From the NCBI GenBank assembly GCA_963726005.1, contig CAVSAT010000001.1, positions 124,001-188,000 of the forward strand: a stretch of DNA of 64,000 nucleotides, read 5' to 3'. The DNA comes from Bog-473 sp963726005. GTDB taxonomy: Bacteria > Actinomycetota > Acidimicrobiia > Acidimicrobiales > RAAP-2. Below, piece after piece: positions 35,989 through 45,663 of the stretch. The notes beneath the pieces are model-generated. The model was not told the origin of the DNA and did no database searches. It saw nothing but the letters and a program-made list of their open reading frames with translations. The position numbers were made by a program, and so were the translations under genes. The stretch's first letter is position 1. Each line of letters begins with the position of its first letter.

Positions 35989-37263
35989 TCAGGCTAAGGA
36001 TTGGGTAAGAGTCTCGCCGCTCGGGCTGGGCCTGCCCCGCCGCACCAGCGCCCTCCGCCAGGAGACAACCATCCGGGCGCCGCCGAGTTCGGATACCGCG
36101 ATCTCCCAGCTGCCCTGCGTGGACCGCACCACGGAGTCGGCGATGGCCAGCCCGAGACCCGTTCCCGCCACCGCATCCGTGGCCCGGTGGAAGCGGTTGA
36201 ACACCGCATCTCGCTGATCCTCGGGGATCCCGGGACCGGAGTCATCGACGCGGAGCTCCACGCGGCCCCCGGAGCTGCGGACGCTCACCTCGACGCGGCC
36301 CCCGTCTCCGGCGAACTTGCACGCGTTGTCGATGAGGACACCGGCCAGCCGGTCGATCAGATCGGCATTCGCCCCCACGCTGAATGGGCCACCGCCCACT
36401 CGCTGCGCGCAGAGCGCCACACCATGGGTGGCAGCGGGTGCCCCGAACCGCTGGACGCAGGCCTCGACGACGTCGGCAACGTCGACGAGGTCGTCCTGGT
36501 CGTCCTGGACGGCCTGATTGTCGTTCCGGGCCAGCCAGAGCAGGTCCTCGACGATCCCGCGCAGCCGCGTGCTCTCCCGACTCACCCGTTCGAGCACGTC
36601 CCGGTAAGCGGCGGGATCACGAGGTCGATCGAGAGCCAACTCTACCTCGGCCTCAATGACCGAGATCGGCGTGCGTAGCTCGTGCGACGCGTCGGCCGTG
36701 AACTCGGCTTGTCGGCGACGCACCAGTTCCGACGGCGCGGAGGCGCGGAGCCCGACGACGGTTGCCCCGGCGAACGTGGCGACAGCCAAGATGGCTCCGA
36801 ACACCAGCTCCGCCACGAGCAAGGTCGACCGGACGTTCGCTGTCCCGGCCATGCTCTGTCCGGCGACGAGCACGGTGCCAGCAGCCGGCATGGTGTCGAA
36901 CCTGAAGGTCGAGCTTCCGACGTTCAGCGTGACCGGGGCCGCGCCCCAGTCGCGCACGGGGAGAGCCGGCGCCGAGGGGGTGAGCGCTGTCACGACGCCG
37001 TCAGGCGCAACCGACCACACGAAGAGTGGCGCATCGTCCACGTCTTGATGCTCGGCGTGCGAGGTGGCTCCGGGGAGAGTGAGCGTCCTGTGCTGGGCGT
37101 CCTTGAGGCGGTCGGACAGGCGCGTGTCGGCCGTGTGGACCAGGTGGTTGGTGACGATCAGGTTGAGAACGATCGCCGCCACGACGTACGCCGCCATGAC
37201 GATCAGCGTGGCCACCGCAGCGACCCGCACCGCGTGCCGGCGATGGTCGCGGCCGACCTTCAC
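35989..37263 (-). CDS. Sensor histidine kinase
   Basis: A 424-aa membrane kinase. The first helix is AVATLIVMAAYVVAAIVLNL, an outer domain of about 110 residues follows, and LLVAELVFGAILAVATFAGA is the second helix. The H-box is FTADASHELRTPISVIEAE; the ATP-binding part has LIDNACKFAGDGG (N-box), DDSGPGIPEDQRDAVFNRFH (G1, F) and GTGLGLAIADSVV (G2). No HAMP domain is obvious. It starts at GTG overlapping the response-regulator stop by 4 bp. It ends 51 bp before the nine-gene redox/DPA operon, so it may be co-transcribed with it or control it. Confidence 0.92.
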   Translation of the reverse strand: MKVGRDHRRHAVRVAAVATLIVMAAYVVAAIVLNLIVTNHLVHTADTRLSDRLKDAQHRTLTLPGATSHAEHQDVDDAPLFVWSVAPDGVVTALTPSAPALPVRDWGAAPVTLNVGSSTFRFDTMPAAGTVLVAGQSMAGTANVRSTLLVAELVFGAILAVATFAGATVVGLRASAPSELVRRRQAEFTADASHELRTPISVIEAEVELALDRPRDPAAYRDVLERVSRESTRLRGIVEDLLWLARNDNQAVQDDQDDLVDVADVVEACVQRFGAPAATHGVALCAQRVGGGPFSVGANADLIDRLAGVLIDNACKFAGDGGRVEVSVRSSGGRVELRVDDSGPGIPEDQRDAVFNRFHRATDAVAGTGLGLAIADSVVRSTQGSWEIAVSELGGARMVVSWRRALVRRGRPSPSGETLTQSLA

Positions 37264-37928
37264 ACTTCGACCATGCGATAGCCCGTGCCCCGCACTGTCT
37301 CGATGCGGGCTTGGCTCACGGCCAGCTTGGCGCGCAAGCGGCCGACATGGACGTCGATCGTGTTGGATCCAACTGCATCCGCCTCGTCGTCCCAGACCTG
37401 GGTGGCGATCATCCGGCGCGTCACGACAGCGGGAGAGCGGCGTACCAGAAGCTCGACCAGCGCGGCCTCCGTCGCGGTCAACGCAATCGGTTCGTCCGCA
37501 ACGGTCACCTCCCGCGTCGCTGGGTCGAACCGCAGGTCGCCGCACTCCAACACCGGGTCCATCACAAGGGCTGGTCGACGCTGCAAGGCGTGCATGCGCG
37601 CGATCAACTCGGAGAAGTCGAACGGCTTCACCAGGTAGTCATCCGCACCACCGTTGAGGCCCGCCACCCTGTCGGACGCCGCGTCGCGTGCCGTGAGCAT
37701 GAGAATCGGAGTCCGGTCACCGGTCCGCCTGGCTTCGGCCACGACCTCGAGCCCGGTTCGCTCGGGCATGCGCCAATCCAAGACGGCGACGTCGTAGTCG
37801 TATGTCCGCAGGTGCCGGAGCGCGGCGGCTCCGTCCGGCACGGCATCGACGACGTAGCCCTTCTCTCTCAGCCCGCGTTCGAGCACCGACCGGAGGCCGG
37901 CATCGTCCTCGGCGACGAGCACCCTCAT
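37260..37928 (-). CDS. OmpR-family response regulator
   Basis: A 222-aa two-domain regulator. The receiver has the acidic pair in VLVAEDDAG, the phospho-acceptor Asp51 in DVAVLDWRMPERTG and Lys101 in DDYLVKPFDF. The C-terminal winged-helix DNA-binding domain has LTATEAALVELLVRRSPAVV and GSNTIDVHVGRLRAKL with VRGTGYRMV. It is the partner of the kinase encoded next. The 172-bp gap to the divergent gene at 38101 should hold its own promoter and probably its binding site. Confidence 0.94.
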   Translation of the reverse strand: MRVLVAEDDAGLRSVLERGLREKGYVVDAVPDGAAALRHLRTYDYDVAVLDWRMPERTGLEVVAEARRTGDRTPILMLTARDAASDRVAGLNGGADDYLVKPFDFSELIARMHALQRRPALVMDPVLECGDLRFDPATREVTVADEPIALTATEAALVELLVRRSPAVVTRRMIATQVWDDEADAVGSNTIDVHVGRLRAKLAVSQARIETVRGTGYRMVEV

Positions 37929-38100
37929 CGAATCGGTGAACCGGCGTTGGACATGCGTATCAGGCTAGGTGGCGAACCTGCGAGGTGGCACCCGGCCCGC
38001 TGTCATGATTTCTTCAGGTTCGGGCCCTACGCTGCTCCGCAGCCGTGGACCACGTTAATGACCCTGCGCGGACGCCGGACCGACCCCGTTTGCAATCACG

Positions 38101-38433
38101 GTGAGCCGAACGCGGTACGGCAGCTTGCCGGCGGACCGGGAACGGGCGCACACACATGTCCGGCGGTTGACGACGACGGCGATCGCTCTCGCCGGCGGTG
38201 CCACCGCGTGGATCGGCCTCGCGGTGGCGAACGAGCACCCAGGATCATCGGCCACCCCGAAGGGTCCCGTGCCGTCCCCGGTGCCGACCACCCCGACGAC
38301 CGTCCCGACGACCGTCCCGACGACCAGCACACCCCCGACGACCCGCACGCCATCGACGACCCCGACGACCGGCCTCCCGCCCACGACGACCACGACCCGG
38401 CCGGTGGTGACGTCGGGGGGGACGTCGAGGTGA
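38101..38433 (+). CDS. Small membrane protein with Pro/Thr-rich tail ending in P-V-V-T-S-G-G-T-S
   Basis: A 110-aa protein from GTG 38101. A basic N-terminus (ERAHTHVRR) leads to one hydrophobic segment, LTTTAIALAGGATAWIGLAV. The rest is a Pro/Thr repeat (PTTVPTTVPTTSTPPTTRTP) and ends RPVVTSGGTSR. It is divergent from the two-component system. Its length, build and C-terminal tag match the protein at 35605-35937, which suggests a common role. Such Pro/Thr linkers usually hold a domain away from the membrane, but here nothing follows except the tag. Confidence 0.7.
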   Translation: MSRTRYGSLPADRERAHTHVRRLTTTAIALAGGATAWIGLAVANEHPGSSATPKGPVPSPVPTTPTTVPTTVPTTSTPPTTRTPSTTPTTGLPPTTTTTRPVVTSGGTSR

Positions 38434-38526
38434 CCCGCGGTGACCCGCTGCCTTGTGAATGAATTGCATCGCGGTCCCGAGTCGCCAAAGATGACGGCCG
38501 TGCCGAGAGCGGGAGCAAGGTAGGAC

Positions 38527-39168
38527 GTGGAGGAATTCCTCAAATCAGCCGGCTACGGCGCGGTGTTCGGGCTGAGCTTCATCTCCGCCATGGGGCTGCC
38601 CGTGGGGGCCGAGATCGCGCTCATCTTCGGTGGCGCCCTCGCGAGCGGGAAGATCCCCAACGAGGGGAAGCCGCTGTCTCTCGCCCTGGTCATCATCTTG
38701 GCGACGCTGGGTGAGGTCCTCGGTTCGGCGGCCGGCTACGGGATCGGGCGCTACGGGGGGAGAACGCTGGTCGACAAGGTCGGGAAGTACGTGCTCCTCA
38801 CGCACAAGGACCTCGACCGGGCTGAAGCCTGGTTCGCACGCCGGGGAGAGCCCTTCGTCTTCTTCGGGCGTTTCATCCCCCTGCTGCGGTCCTTCGTGTC
38901 CTTCGCGGCCGGCCTCGGGGAGATGGCGATCGGCAAGTTCCTCGTCTACACCGTCATCGCGTGCGCGATGTGGTGCACCGCCCTCTGCTCGCTGGGTTAC
39001 AGCCTCGGCAGCACCTACAACCATGTGCTGAAGGCCTTCAGCTATGCCGGCTACGTCATCGCCGCGGTGGCCATCGTTGCCGTCGTGGTGGTCTTCTGGC
39101 ACCGGTTGCGGGAATACCGCGGTCAGCGCGACACGGAGCGGACAGAGGAGAGCGACCCCGCTCTCTGA
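38527..39168 (+). CDS. DedA family membrane protein
   Basis: A 213-aa DedA/SNARE-associated protein with about five membrane segments. The signature region is GEPFVFFGRFIPLLRSFVSF followed by AAGLGEM, with the two conserved Arg. GEVLGSAAGYGIGRYGG is also typical. DedA proteins act as flippases of undecaprenyl phosphate or phosphatidylethanolamine, or support proton-linked envelope functions. It starts at GTG. It lies beside the DPA operon, whose lipid carrier is a polyprenyl phosphate, so a role in carrier recycling is an attractive inference. Confidence 0.92.
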   Translation: MEEFLKSAGYGAVFGLSFISAMGLPVGAEIALIFGGALASGKIPNEGKPLSLALVIILATLGEVLGSAAGYGIGRYGGRTLVDKVGKYVLLTHKDLDRAEAWFARRGEPFVFFGRFIPLLRSFVSFAAGLGEMAIGKFLVYTVIACAMWCTALCSLGYSLGSTYNHVLKAFSYAGYVIAAVAIVAVVVVFWHRLREYRGQRDTERTEESDPAL

Positions 39169-39388
39169 GCGGTGGCACGGCGACACCCACCCGGTGCGGG
39201 TCCGTTCCGATCCCGGGGGCGCGTTTGCAACCCATCGGCAACCGCCGGTGCACATTCCCGGATCAAGCGTGGAATCGCGTGCGCCGAAAGTAAGGGAAAG
39301 GCCTTGTGCGGATCCCGGTTGAAGGTGGACCCGGCGTGGCCCGACAACAACACGTTCGGACACAGCATCGCTACGAGTGAGGGGGACC

Positions 39389-41433
39389 ATGGCGAAGCGA
39401 CATCGTCACGGCCTCGAGGCCGCACTCGACGTGGACCGCACCCTCGGTGACGAGCGGGCGCGAGCCGCCGTGCTGAGCTCGGCCGGGTCGCTGCTCCGCT
39501 CGACCGACGTGTCACTGACCGAAGAGGAGCCCGTGATGGACGGCGGCACGCTGGCCGCGCCGCTGGAGCTCGCCGACCGCAGGCTCTGGCTGTCCGTCTC
39601 GGGTCGCAGCCGGACCGAGCCGTTCGACGACGCCGACCGGGCCGCGCTCGATGCGCTGGCGTCGGTCGGGGCCATCGCCCTCTCCAACGCCGAGCTCCAC
39701 GCCGAAGTCGAGCGGCAGAGGGACAACCTCGTCGTCATCACCAGCAGCCTCGGTGAGGGTGTCTGCGCCGTCAGCAGGACCGGGGAGGTCACGTTCATGA
39801 ACCCGGCCGGCGCCAGCATGCTCGGCTGGCGCGACGGTGGGACCGGTGAGGGCCTTCCTGGTCCGGCGGTGGGGACGCCACGCTTCCTTCTCGACCCGGC
39901 GCTGCCGCGCCATGTCGCTTCGACAGAACGTCGTCACCGACGACGCCCGGTTCGAGCGGGCGGACGGTACGCACTTCCCGGTGACCGTGACGGCGTCTCC
40001 GGTGATCGGCGACGCCGAGCCATCTGCCGCGGTCCTTGTCTTCCGCGACACCTCGGAGCGCAAGGCGTTCGAGGAGCAGCTGGCCCTGCACGCCTTCCAG
40101 GATCCCTTGACGGGCCTGGCCAACCGCCGCCTTCTGCTCGATCACCTCGACCACGCATTGCTCCAAGCCGACCGCACCGAAGGTCGGGTCGCCGTGCTCT
40201 TCGGGGACATCGATCACTTCAAGATCGTCAACGACAACCTCGGTCACCAGGTCGGCGACGAGATGCTCCGCGTCGTGGCAGAGCGCCTCCGTCGCGTCGT
40301 TCGGCCGGGCGACACGCTGTCTCGCTTCGGCGGGGACGAATTCGTGATCATTCTGGAAGGTGTGACTTCACCAGAGGACGCGCGCCAGGTGGCCGACCGG
40401 GTGCTGCAGGTGCTGCGTGAGCCGATCATGCTCAGCGGTGGCCACGAGGTCCTTGCCTCGATGAGTATCGGCATGGCCGTGAGCGAGGCGGGCAGCTCGC
40501 GCGACGACCTTCTGCACGACGCGGACGTGGCCATGTACCGCGCCAAAGAACACGGACGGGGCGGTCGGGTCACGCTGTTCGACACGGATCGGGCGGGCGG
40601 CCGCACGGCGCGACGGCTCGACCTCGAGACCGCGCTCCACCATGCGGTGGACCGCGCGGAGGTCGAGGTCTACTTCCAGCCCGTGATCGCACTCGCAGAC
40701 GAGAAGATCGTCGGCGCGGAGGCCCTGGTCCGTTGGGATCATCCCGAGCACGGGATCCTGACCCCGGCCCACTTCATTGGGTTGGCCGAGGACAACGGCA
40801 CCATCCTGCGCATCGGCAGGGCGGTCCTCGAGCAGGCCTGCCGGCATGCGAAGACCTGGCTCGACACGATGGGGGTGCGGCTGCAGGTGGGGGTGAACCT
40901 GTCGGCCCGTCAGTTCCAGCTCGCGGGCCTGGACAAGCAGATCGCCGAGGTGCTCCAGTCGACCGGGATCGACCCCGCGCAGCTCTGTCTCGAGGTCACC
41001 GAGGGCCTGGCGATGGACGACGTCGAGCTCACCTCAGCCGTCCTCACCAAGCTCCACGGGCTGGGCATCCGGCTGGCCATCGACGACTTCGGCACCGGGC
41101 ACTCGTCGCTCGGGTATCTGGCGAGGTTCCCCATCGATGTGATCAAGATCGACCAGAGCTTCGTGCGGAACATCGATCGGGACCCGGTGAAGTCGGCCAT
41201 CGTGTCCGCGGTGGTGGCGTTGTCGAAGGCGATCGGCGCGACCGCGGTCGTCGAGGGCGTCGAAACCCTGTCCGAGCTCCAGCAGGTGGAGCGTCTCGGG
41301 TGCGACGCCGCCCAAGGTTTCTACTTCTCGCGGCCGTTGCCCGCCGCTGCCTTCGGCGAACTGCTCCGGCCCGGGCCCCCGGCGCGGTCCGGCCTGCGCG
41401 GCGCGCCCGCGGAGCGAACCGCTGACGGGCTAG
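39389..41433 (+). pseudogene. PAS-GGDEF-EAL cyclic-di-GMP enzyme, copy 1, frame-broken
   Basis: It starts at ATG 39389 behind GAGGGGGA. Domains: a GAF-like N-terminus (ARAAVLSSAGSLLRSTDVSL), a PAS domain (ITSSLGEGVCAVSRTGEVTF), GGDEF (LSRFGGDEFVIILEG, diguanylate cyclase site intact) and EAL (AEALVRWDHPEHGILTP, phosphodiesterase site intact; DDFGTGHSSLGYL). One extra C near 39908 breaks the frame inside PAS. After the EAL domain the open frame has no stop until 42068 and runs through the start of copy 2. The real end is probably at TGA 41423 or TAG 41431 in the other frames, so a second indel near 41400 is likely. The end given is an estimate. Confidence 0.85.
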
Positions 41434-41463
41434 CGCCGCTTCGCAGGGTGGGTGCGGCGGCCC

Positions 41464-41491
41464 CGTCGCGAGCGCAAACCCGATCGCGACG
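41464..41491 (+). terminator. Hairpin between the two GGDEF-EAL genes
   Basis: CGTCGCGA (41464-41471) pairs perfectly with TCGCGACG (41484-41491) around a 12-base loop GCGCAAACCCGA. It follows the estimated end of copy 1 and may be its terminator. I compared it with the cyclic-di-GMP riboswitch layout and saw no convincing fit. Confidence 0.35.
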
Positions 41492-41580
41492 AAGACTCAC
41501 AAATCCTGGCCAAAACCCGGGGAGAAAGTTCAAAAACGGGCCGGCAGAACCGAATAGCCCGTGCGTTGGGCCAAAACTCA

Positions 41581-41609
41581 TTGCCGTCACATTTTGGCGG
41601 TGTTACCTT
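41581..41609 (+). promoter_or_regulatory. Candidate sigma-70 promoter of GGDEF-EAL copy 2
   Basis: TTGCCG (41581-41586) and TACCTT (41604-41609) are separated by 17 bp and lie 44 bp before the start codon. The segment around it is richer in A and T than its surroundings. Confidence 0.35.
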
Positions 41610-41652
41610 CCGAAAGCAGGGGAAAATCCGGGGGATCCGCGGGAGGGGAAAG

Positions 41653-43744
41653 ATGGGGATTCTGGGTCGCGCCGACCTCGGAACGGGGTCGGTCGACGCG
41701 CAACACGATCCGTCACGACTGCGGGGCTTGTTCGAGGCCACCCTCGATGTCCACCACTCCATGGGGACGGACGCGACCAGGGCCGCCGTCCTGGCCGCCG
41801 CGGCGTCGTTGCTCCGCTCACCACAGGTGACGATGACAACCGAGCAACCCGCCGAGGCGGGCCTCTCCGCCCCGATGCAGGTCGCCGGCAAGACCCTCTG
41901 GTTGGTGGTCTCCGGCCGGGACGGCACCGAGGCCTTCGACGACGTCGACCGGACGCTGCTCCGGGCGCTGGCCTCTGTCGGCGCCCTCGCGCTGTCCAAT
42001 GCGGACCTCTACGGCAGGGTCCAGCAGGAGAAGGACAAGCTGGAGGCGATCACGAGCAGCCTCGGTGAAGGTGTGTGCGCCATCAGCGAGGCCGGCGAGA
42101 TCACCTTCATGAACCCCTCGGGCGCCGGCATGCTGGGCTGGTACCGGCGTGGCGTGGGCATCGACGAAGGCGCGGTCCTCCCGGCCAGCGAGACCCCGGA
42201 CTTCCTCCTCGAGCCCGCCCTGCGCGCCATCGCGCTGCGGCGCAACGTCACCAGCTACGACACCCGCTTCAAGCGGCTCGACGGTTCCCCCTTCCCCGTG
42301 ACCCTCACCGCGTCCCCGGTCGGGGGCGGGGAGTCCCCGACCGGCGCGGTCATCGTGTTCCGGGACACGTCCGAGCGCCAGGCGTTCGAAGAGCAATTGG
42401 CCCGGCACGCCTTCCAGGACGCCCTGACCGGCCTGGCCAACCGCAGGCTCTTCCTGGACCATCTCGACCACGCCCTGCTCCAGGCCGACCGGACGGGGAG
42501 CCAGGTGGCGGTGCTGTTCTGCGACATCGACCGCTTCAAGGTCGTGAACGACAACATGGGCCACCAGGTCGGAGACGAACTGCTGCGGGTGATCGGGGAC
42601 CGCCTGCGCCGTGCCATCCGGGGTGGCGACACGCTGTCCCGCTTCGGCGGCGACGAGTTCGTGATCCTCCTGGAGGGGATCACGTCAGCCGATGACGCCA
42701 GCCAGGTGGCGAACGCCGTCCTCAACACCCTCCGCGACCCAATCACCCTCAGCGGCGGACACGAGGTGGTCGCCACCATGAGCATCGGCGTCGCGCTCGA
42801 GCGAGCACGGCAAGTCCCGCAATGATCTGCTGCGCGAGGCCGACGTGGCGATGTACCGGGTCAAGGAGCGAGGCCGCGGTGGCCAGTTCGCCATGACCGA
42901 CGCCGACCGGATCGGCGCCCGGTCGCCCGGTTGGCTCGATCTCGACAAAGCACTGCATCACATCACTGAGCGCGGAGAGGTCGAGATCCATTATCAGTCT
43001 CTCGTCTCCCTCGACGACCGCGGGATCATCGGCGCCGAGGCATTGGTGCGCTGGAACCACCCCGACCACGGCATCCTCATGCCGGATCAGTTCATCAAGG
43101 TCGCCGAGGACAACGGGACCATCATCCCCATCGGGCGGATGGTCCTGGAGGAGGGGTGCCGTCAGGCGAAGACATGGCACGAGGAGTCCGGCGTGGCGCT
43201 CCAGATCGGCGTGAACCTGTCCGCGCGCCAGTTCCAACAAGCAGCCCTGGTGGACGACGTGGAACGCGTGTTGCGCGCCAGCGCCATCGATCCCTCGCAG
43301 CTATGCCTCGAGATCACCGAGAGCCTGGCCATGGACGATGTCGACCTGACCTCGTCGATCCTCGCCAACCTCCACTCCCTCGGCGTCCGCGTGGCCATCG
43401 ACGACTTCGGGACCGGGCACTCGTCTCTCGGGTACCTGGCCCGCTTCCCGATCGACGTCGTGAAGATCGACCAGAGCTTCGTGCGCGACATCGACCGGGA
43501 CCCCGTCAAGTCGGCCATCGTCTCCGCGGCCGTCGCGCTCTCGAGGGCCATCGGCTCCATAACGGTGGTCGAGGGGGTCGAGACGCAGGCCCAGTTCGAG
43601 GAGCTCAAGAGCCTTGGCTGCGACGCCGCCCAGGGCTACTTCTTCGCGCGGCCGGCGTCGGCCACGGCGTTCGGCAAGATGCTCATGGCCAGTCTGAACT
43701 CGCCGCCCGACCTCAGCGTCGTCGGTTCGGCTCGCGCCGGGTAG
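41653..43744 (+). pseudogene. PAS-GGDEF-EAL cyclic-di-GMP enzyme, copy 2, one frameshift
   Basis: It starts at ATG 41653 behind GGGAGGGGAA. The order of domains and much of the wording repeat copy 1: RAAVLAAAASLLRSPQVTM, ITSSLGEGVCAISEAGEITF, TLSRFGGDEFVILLEGITS, AEALVRWNHPDHGILMP, AIDDFGTGHSSLGYLARF and DAAQGYFFARPASATAFG. An extra base near 42810 breaks the frame just after the GGDEF motif; removing it gives one protein of about 696 aa ending at 43744. Both active-site motifs are intact, so synthesis and breakdown of cyclic-di-GMP are both possible. It is clearly a tandem duplicate of copy 1. Confidence 0.88.
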
Positions 43745-43802
43745 GGCCGCCCGCTCCGGCTTGCGCCTGTTCGCGCTGGAGAGGGCCGAGCGGAGCGACT
43801 GA

Positions 43803-45653
43803 TCAGCCGACGGCGGTCGCGCCGGTCTCGGACGCGCGGTTCCGCAGCGCGTCCTGCAGGAGCGGCACGACCTCGTGCCAGTCGCCCACGATGCCGATGT
43901 CGCAGTGCGCGAAGACCGGTGCGTCGGGATCACGGTTGACGGCCAGGATGGTGCCCGCGGCGCGCACGCCCACCACGTGGTTGAACTTCCCACTGAGCCC
44001 GAGCGCGATGTAGAGGCGCGGGGCGATGGAACGGCCCGTGATGCCGACCTGGCGCGAGCGCGGCGCCCACCCCCGGTCGGTGACCTTCCTGGTCGCACCG
44101 AGCTCGGCCCCCAGGAGGGCGGCGAGCGGGCTCAACTGCTCGTATTCCTCCGGCATCACCCCCGTGCCCACGCCGATCACCACCTCGGCGCGGGCAAGCG
44201 TCTCGACGTCGTCGTCTCGGCGCTCGGACAGGACGCGGACGCGGCCCCGCGTCCCGGTGCGGCGCGTCTCGACGCGAGCCGCGCGGTGCTCGTGCACCGC
44301 GACCGGCAGCACCCCGGGCCGGACCGTGGCCATCTGTGTGGCGCTGGTGCAGGTGATGTCGGCCACCAGCGCGCCGGCGAACGCGGGTTTGGCCGCCACC
44401 AGCACCCCGCCGCGAGCCGAGAGCGCGATCGCGTCACCCACGAGTCCCGAGCCCGTCGTGGCCGCGGCGCGGCCGGCCACCTCGCGGCCGTAGGCGGTGC
44501 TCGGCGCGAGCAGGGCCCACGGCGCCTGGTCACGCACGTAGTCAGCGACCGCGTCGGCGACGTCCTCGGGAACGCTCGACCCGTTGAGCACGACGACGAG
44601 ATCGGCGCCGGCCGCGTCCAGCGCGGCCGACGTGCCGTCGCCGGGGGAGAGCGCGTGGACGGCGGCCCCCGTCGCCGCCCCGAGGCGCGCCGCGGCCCCG
44701 AGCAGCTCGCCCGTGACCTCCGGGCGGCCGGGCTCGACGAGCACGGCGATGGGCCGGGAGGTTGCATCGGGCGCACGGGCTGGGCCGGAGCCCGCCGGCG
44801 CGTCGATCGGCGCGTCCATTGGCGCGTCCACCGGCACCGCCACCGGCGCCGGCCCTGTGTCCAGCGCGCCGCGGCGGGTGAGTTCGTGCACCGCCGCCCG
44901 CACCTGTTCCTCCACGGGACCCTCGAACACGAGCATCGAGCGGTCGTGTTCCATGGGCCGCGTCTCGCCGACCACGGTCGGGCTGCCCGCCTGGCCCCAC
45001 GGCCCGTCGCCCAGCTCCCGGGCGGTGACCCGCGTGATCAACGAGGCCGGGACCGCGGCCCGACCCTGGGGGTCCACCTTGCAGGGTTCGCAGAGCCGCT
45101 CGGCGACCGAGAGCACGGCGGGCAGCGCGATCTCGACCTCCTGCATGCCGTCGTCGTGCTCGAGCACGAGGCGCAGGCAGGCGCCGTCGTCCTCGAGCGC
45201 GCGCACCCCCGACGCGAACGGGAGGTCGAGGAGCGCGGCCACTTCGGGCCCCACCTGGCCGGTCTCCCCGTCAATGGAGTTGCGGCCGAGCAGCACGAGA
45301 TCGAAGGGCCCGGCGGCCCGCAGGACGGCGGCCAGGGCCCGCGCCGTGGCGAGCGTGTCGGAGCCCGCGAAGGCCGGGTCGCAGATATGCAGGCCCGAGG
45401 TGGCGCCCCAGGCGATCGCCTCGCGCAGGACGTCCTCCGCGCCGGGAGGCCCGAGGGTGATGGCGGTGCACGTCCCCTGGGTGGCGCGGGCCAGCGTGAC
45501 CCCCTCGGCGACGGCGCGGCGGCAGTACGCGTTCATCTCGACGTCGACGCCCCGGCGCACCAGGCGTCCCTCTTCGAGGCGGAACGACGCCGCGACGGGG
45601 ACCTGCTTGGCCAGTGACGCGATTCGCAGCGGCCCGCCCGTGGCGCGCGTCAC
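43803..45653 (-). CDS. Electron transfer flavoprotein, EtfB and EtfA fused in one chain
   Basis: A 616-aa protein. Residues 1-260 are EtfB: IASLAKQVPVAASFRLEEGR, VDVEMNAYCRRAVAEGVTLA, LVLLGRNSIDGETGQVGPEV. A Pro/Asp/Ala linker (PVDAPMDAPIDAP) follows. The rest is EtfA: PIAVLVEPGRPEVTGELLGA, PSTAYGREVAGRAAATTGSG and the FAD site RSRQVGITGRSIAPRLYIAL with DIGIVGDWHEVVPLL. In most bacteria these are two genes. ETF takes electrons from dehydrogenases to the membrane quinone pool. It starts at GTG 45653, ten bases after the MFS gene, so both share a transcript. No ETF-quinone oxidoreductase or dehydrogenase is adjacent. Confidence 0.9.
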   Translation of the reverse strand: MTRATGGPLRIASLAKQVPVAASFRLEEGRLVRRGVDVEMNAYCRRAVAEGVTLARATQGTCTAITLGPPGAEDVLREAIAWGATSGLHICDPAFAGSDTLATARALAAVLRAAGPFDLVLLGRNSIDGETGQVGPEVAALLDLPFASGVRALEDDGACLRLVLEHDDGMQEVEIALPAVLSVAERLCEPCKVDPQGRAAVPASLITRVTARELGDGPWGQAGSPTVVGETRPMEHDRSMLVFEGPVEEQVRAAVHELTRRGALDTGPAPVAVPVDAPMDAPIDAPAGSGPARAPDATSRPIAVLVEPGRPEVTGELLGAAARLGAATGAAVHALSPGDGTSAALDAAGADLVVVLNGSSVPEDVADAVADYVRDQAPWALLAPSTAYGREVAGRAAATTGSGLVGDAIALSARGGVLVAAKPAFAGALVADITCTSATQMATVRPGVLPVAVHEHRAARVETRRTGTRGRVRVLSERRDDDVETLARAEVVIGVGTGVMPEEYEQLSPLAALLGAELGATRKVTDRGWAPRSRQVGITGRSIAPRLYIALGLSGKFNHVVGVRAAGTILAVNRDPDAPVFAHCDIGIVGDWHEVVPLLQDALRNRASETGATAVG

Positions 45654-45663
45654 CGGGCGGCCC

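Noticed and set aside
38281..38420. Pro/Thr-coding repeats as a CRISPR-like or regulatory array
   Set aside because: They are simple codon repeats inside the small membrane protein gene, without spacers.
41434..41652. A cyclic-di-GMP riboswitch before GGDEF-EAL copy 2
   Set aside because: A hairpin with GCAAACC is present, but the paired three-stem layout and the second tetraloop-receptor part are not seen.
44806..44850. GCGTCGATCGGCGCGTCC-type tandem repeat
   Set aside because: It encodes the Asp-Ala-Pro linker of the fused Etf protein and needs no further explanation.
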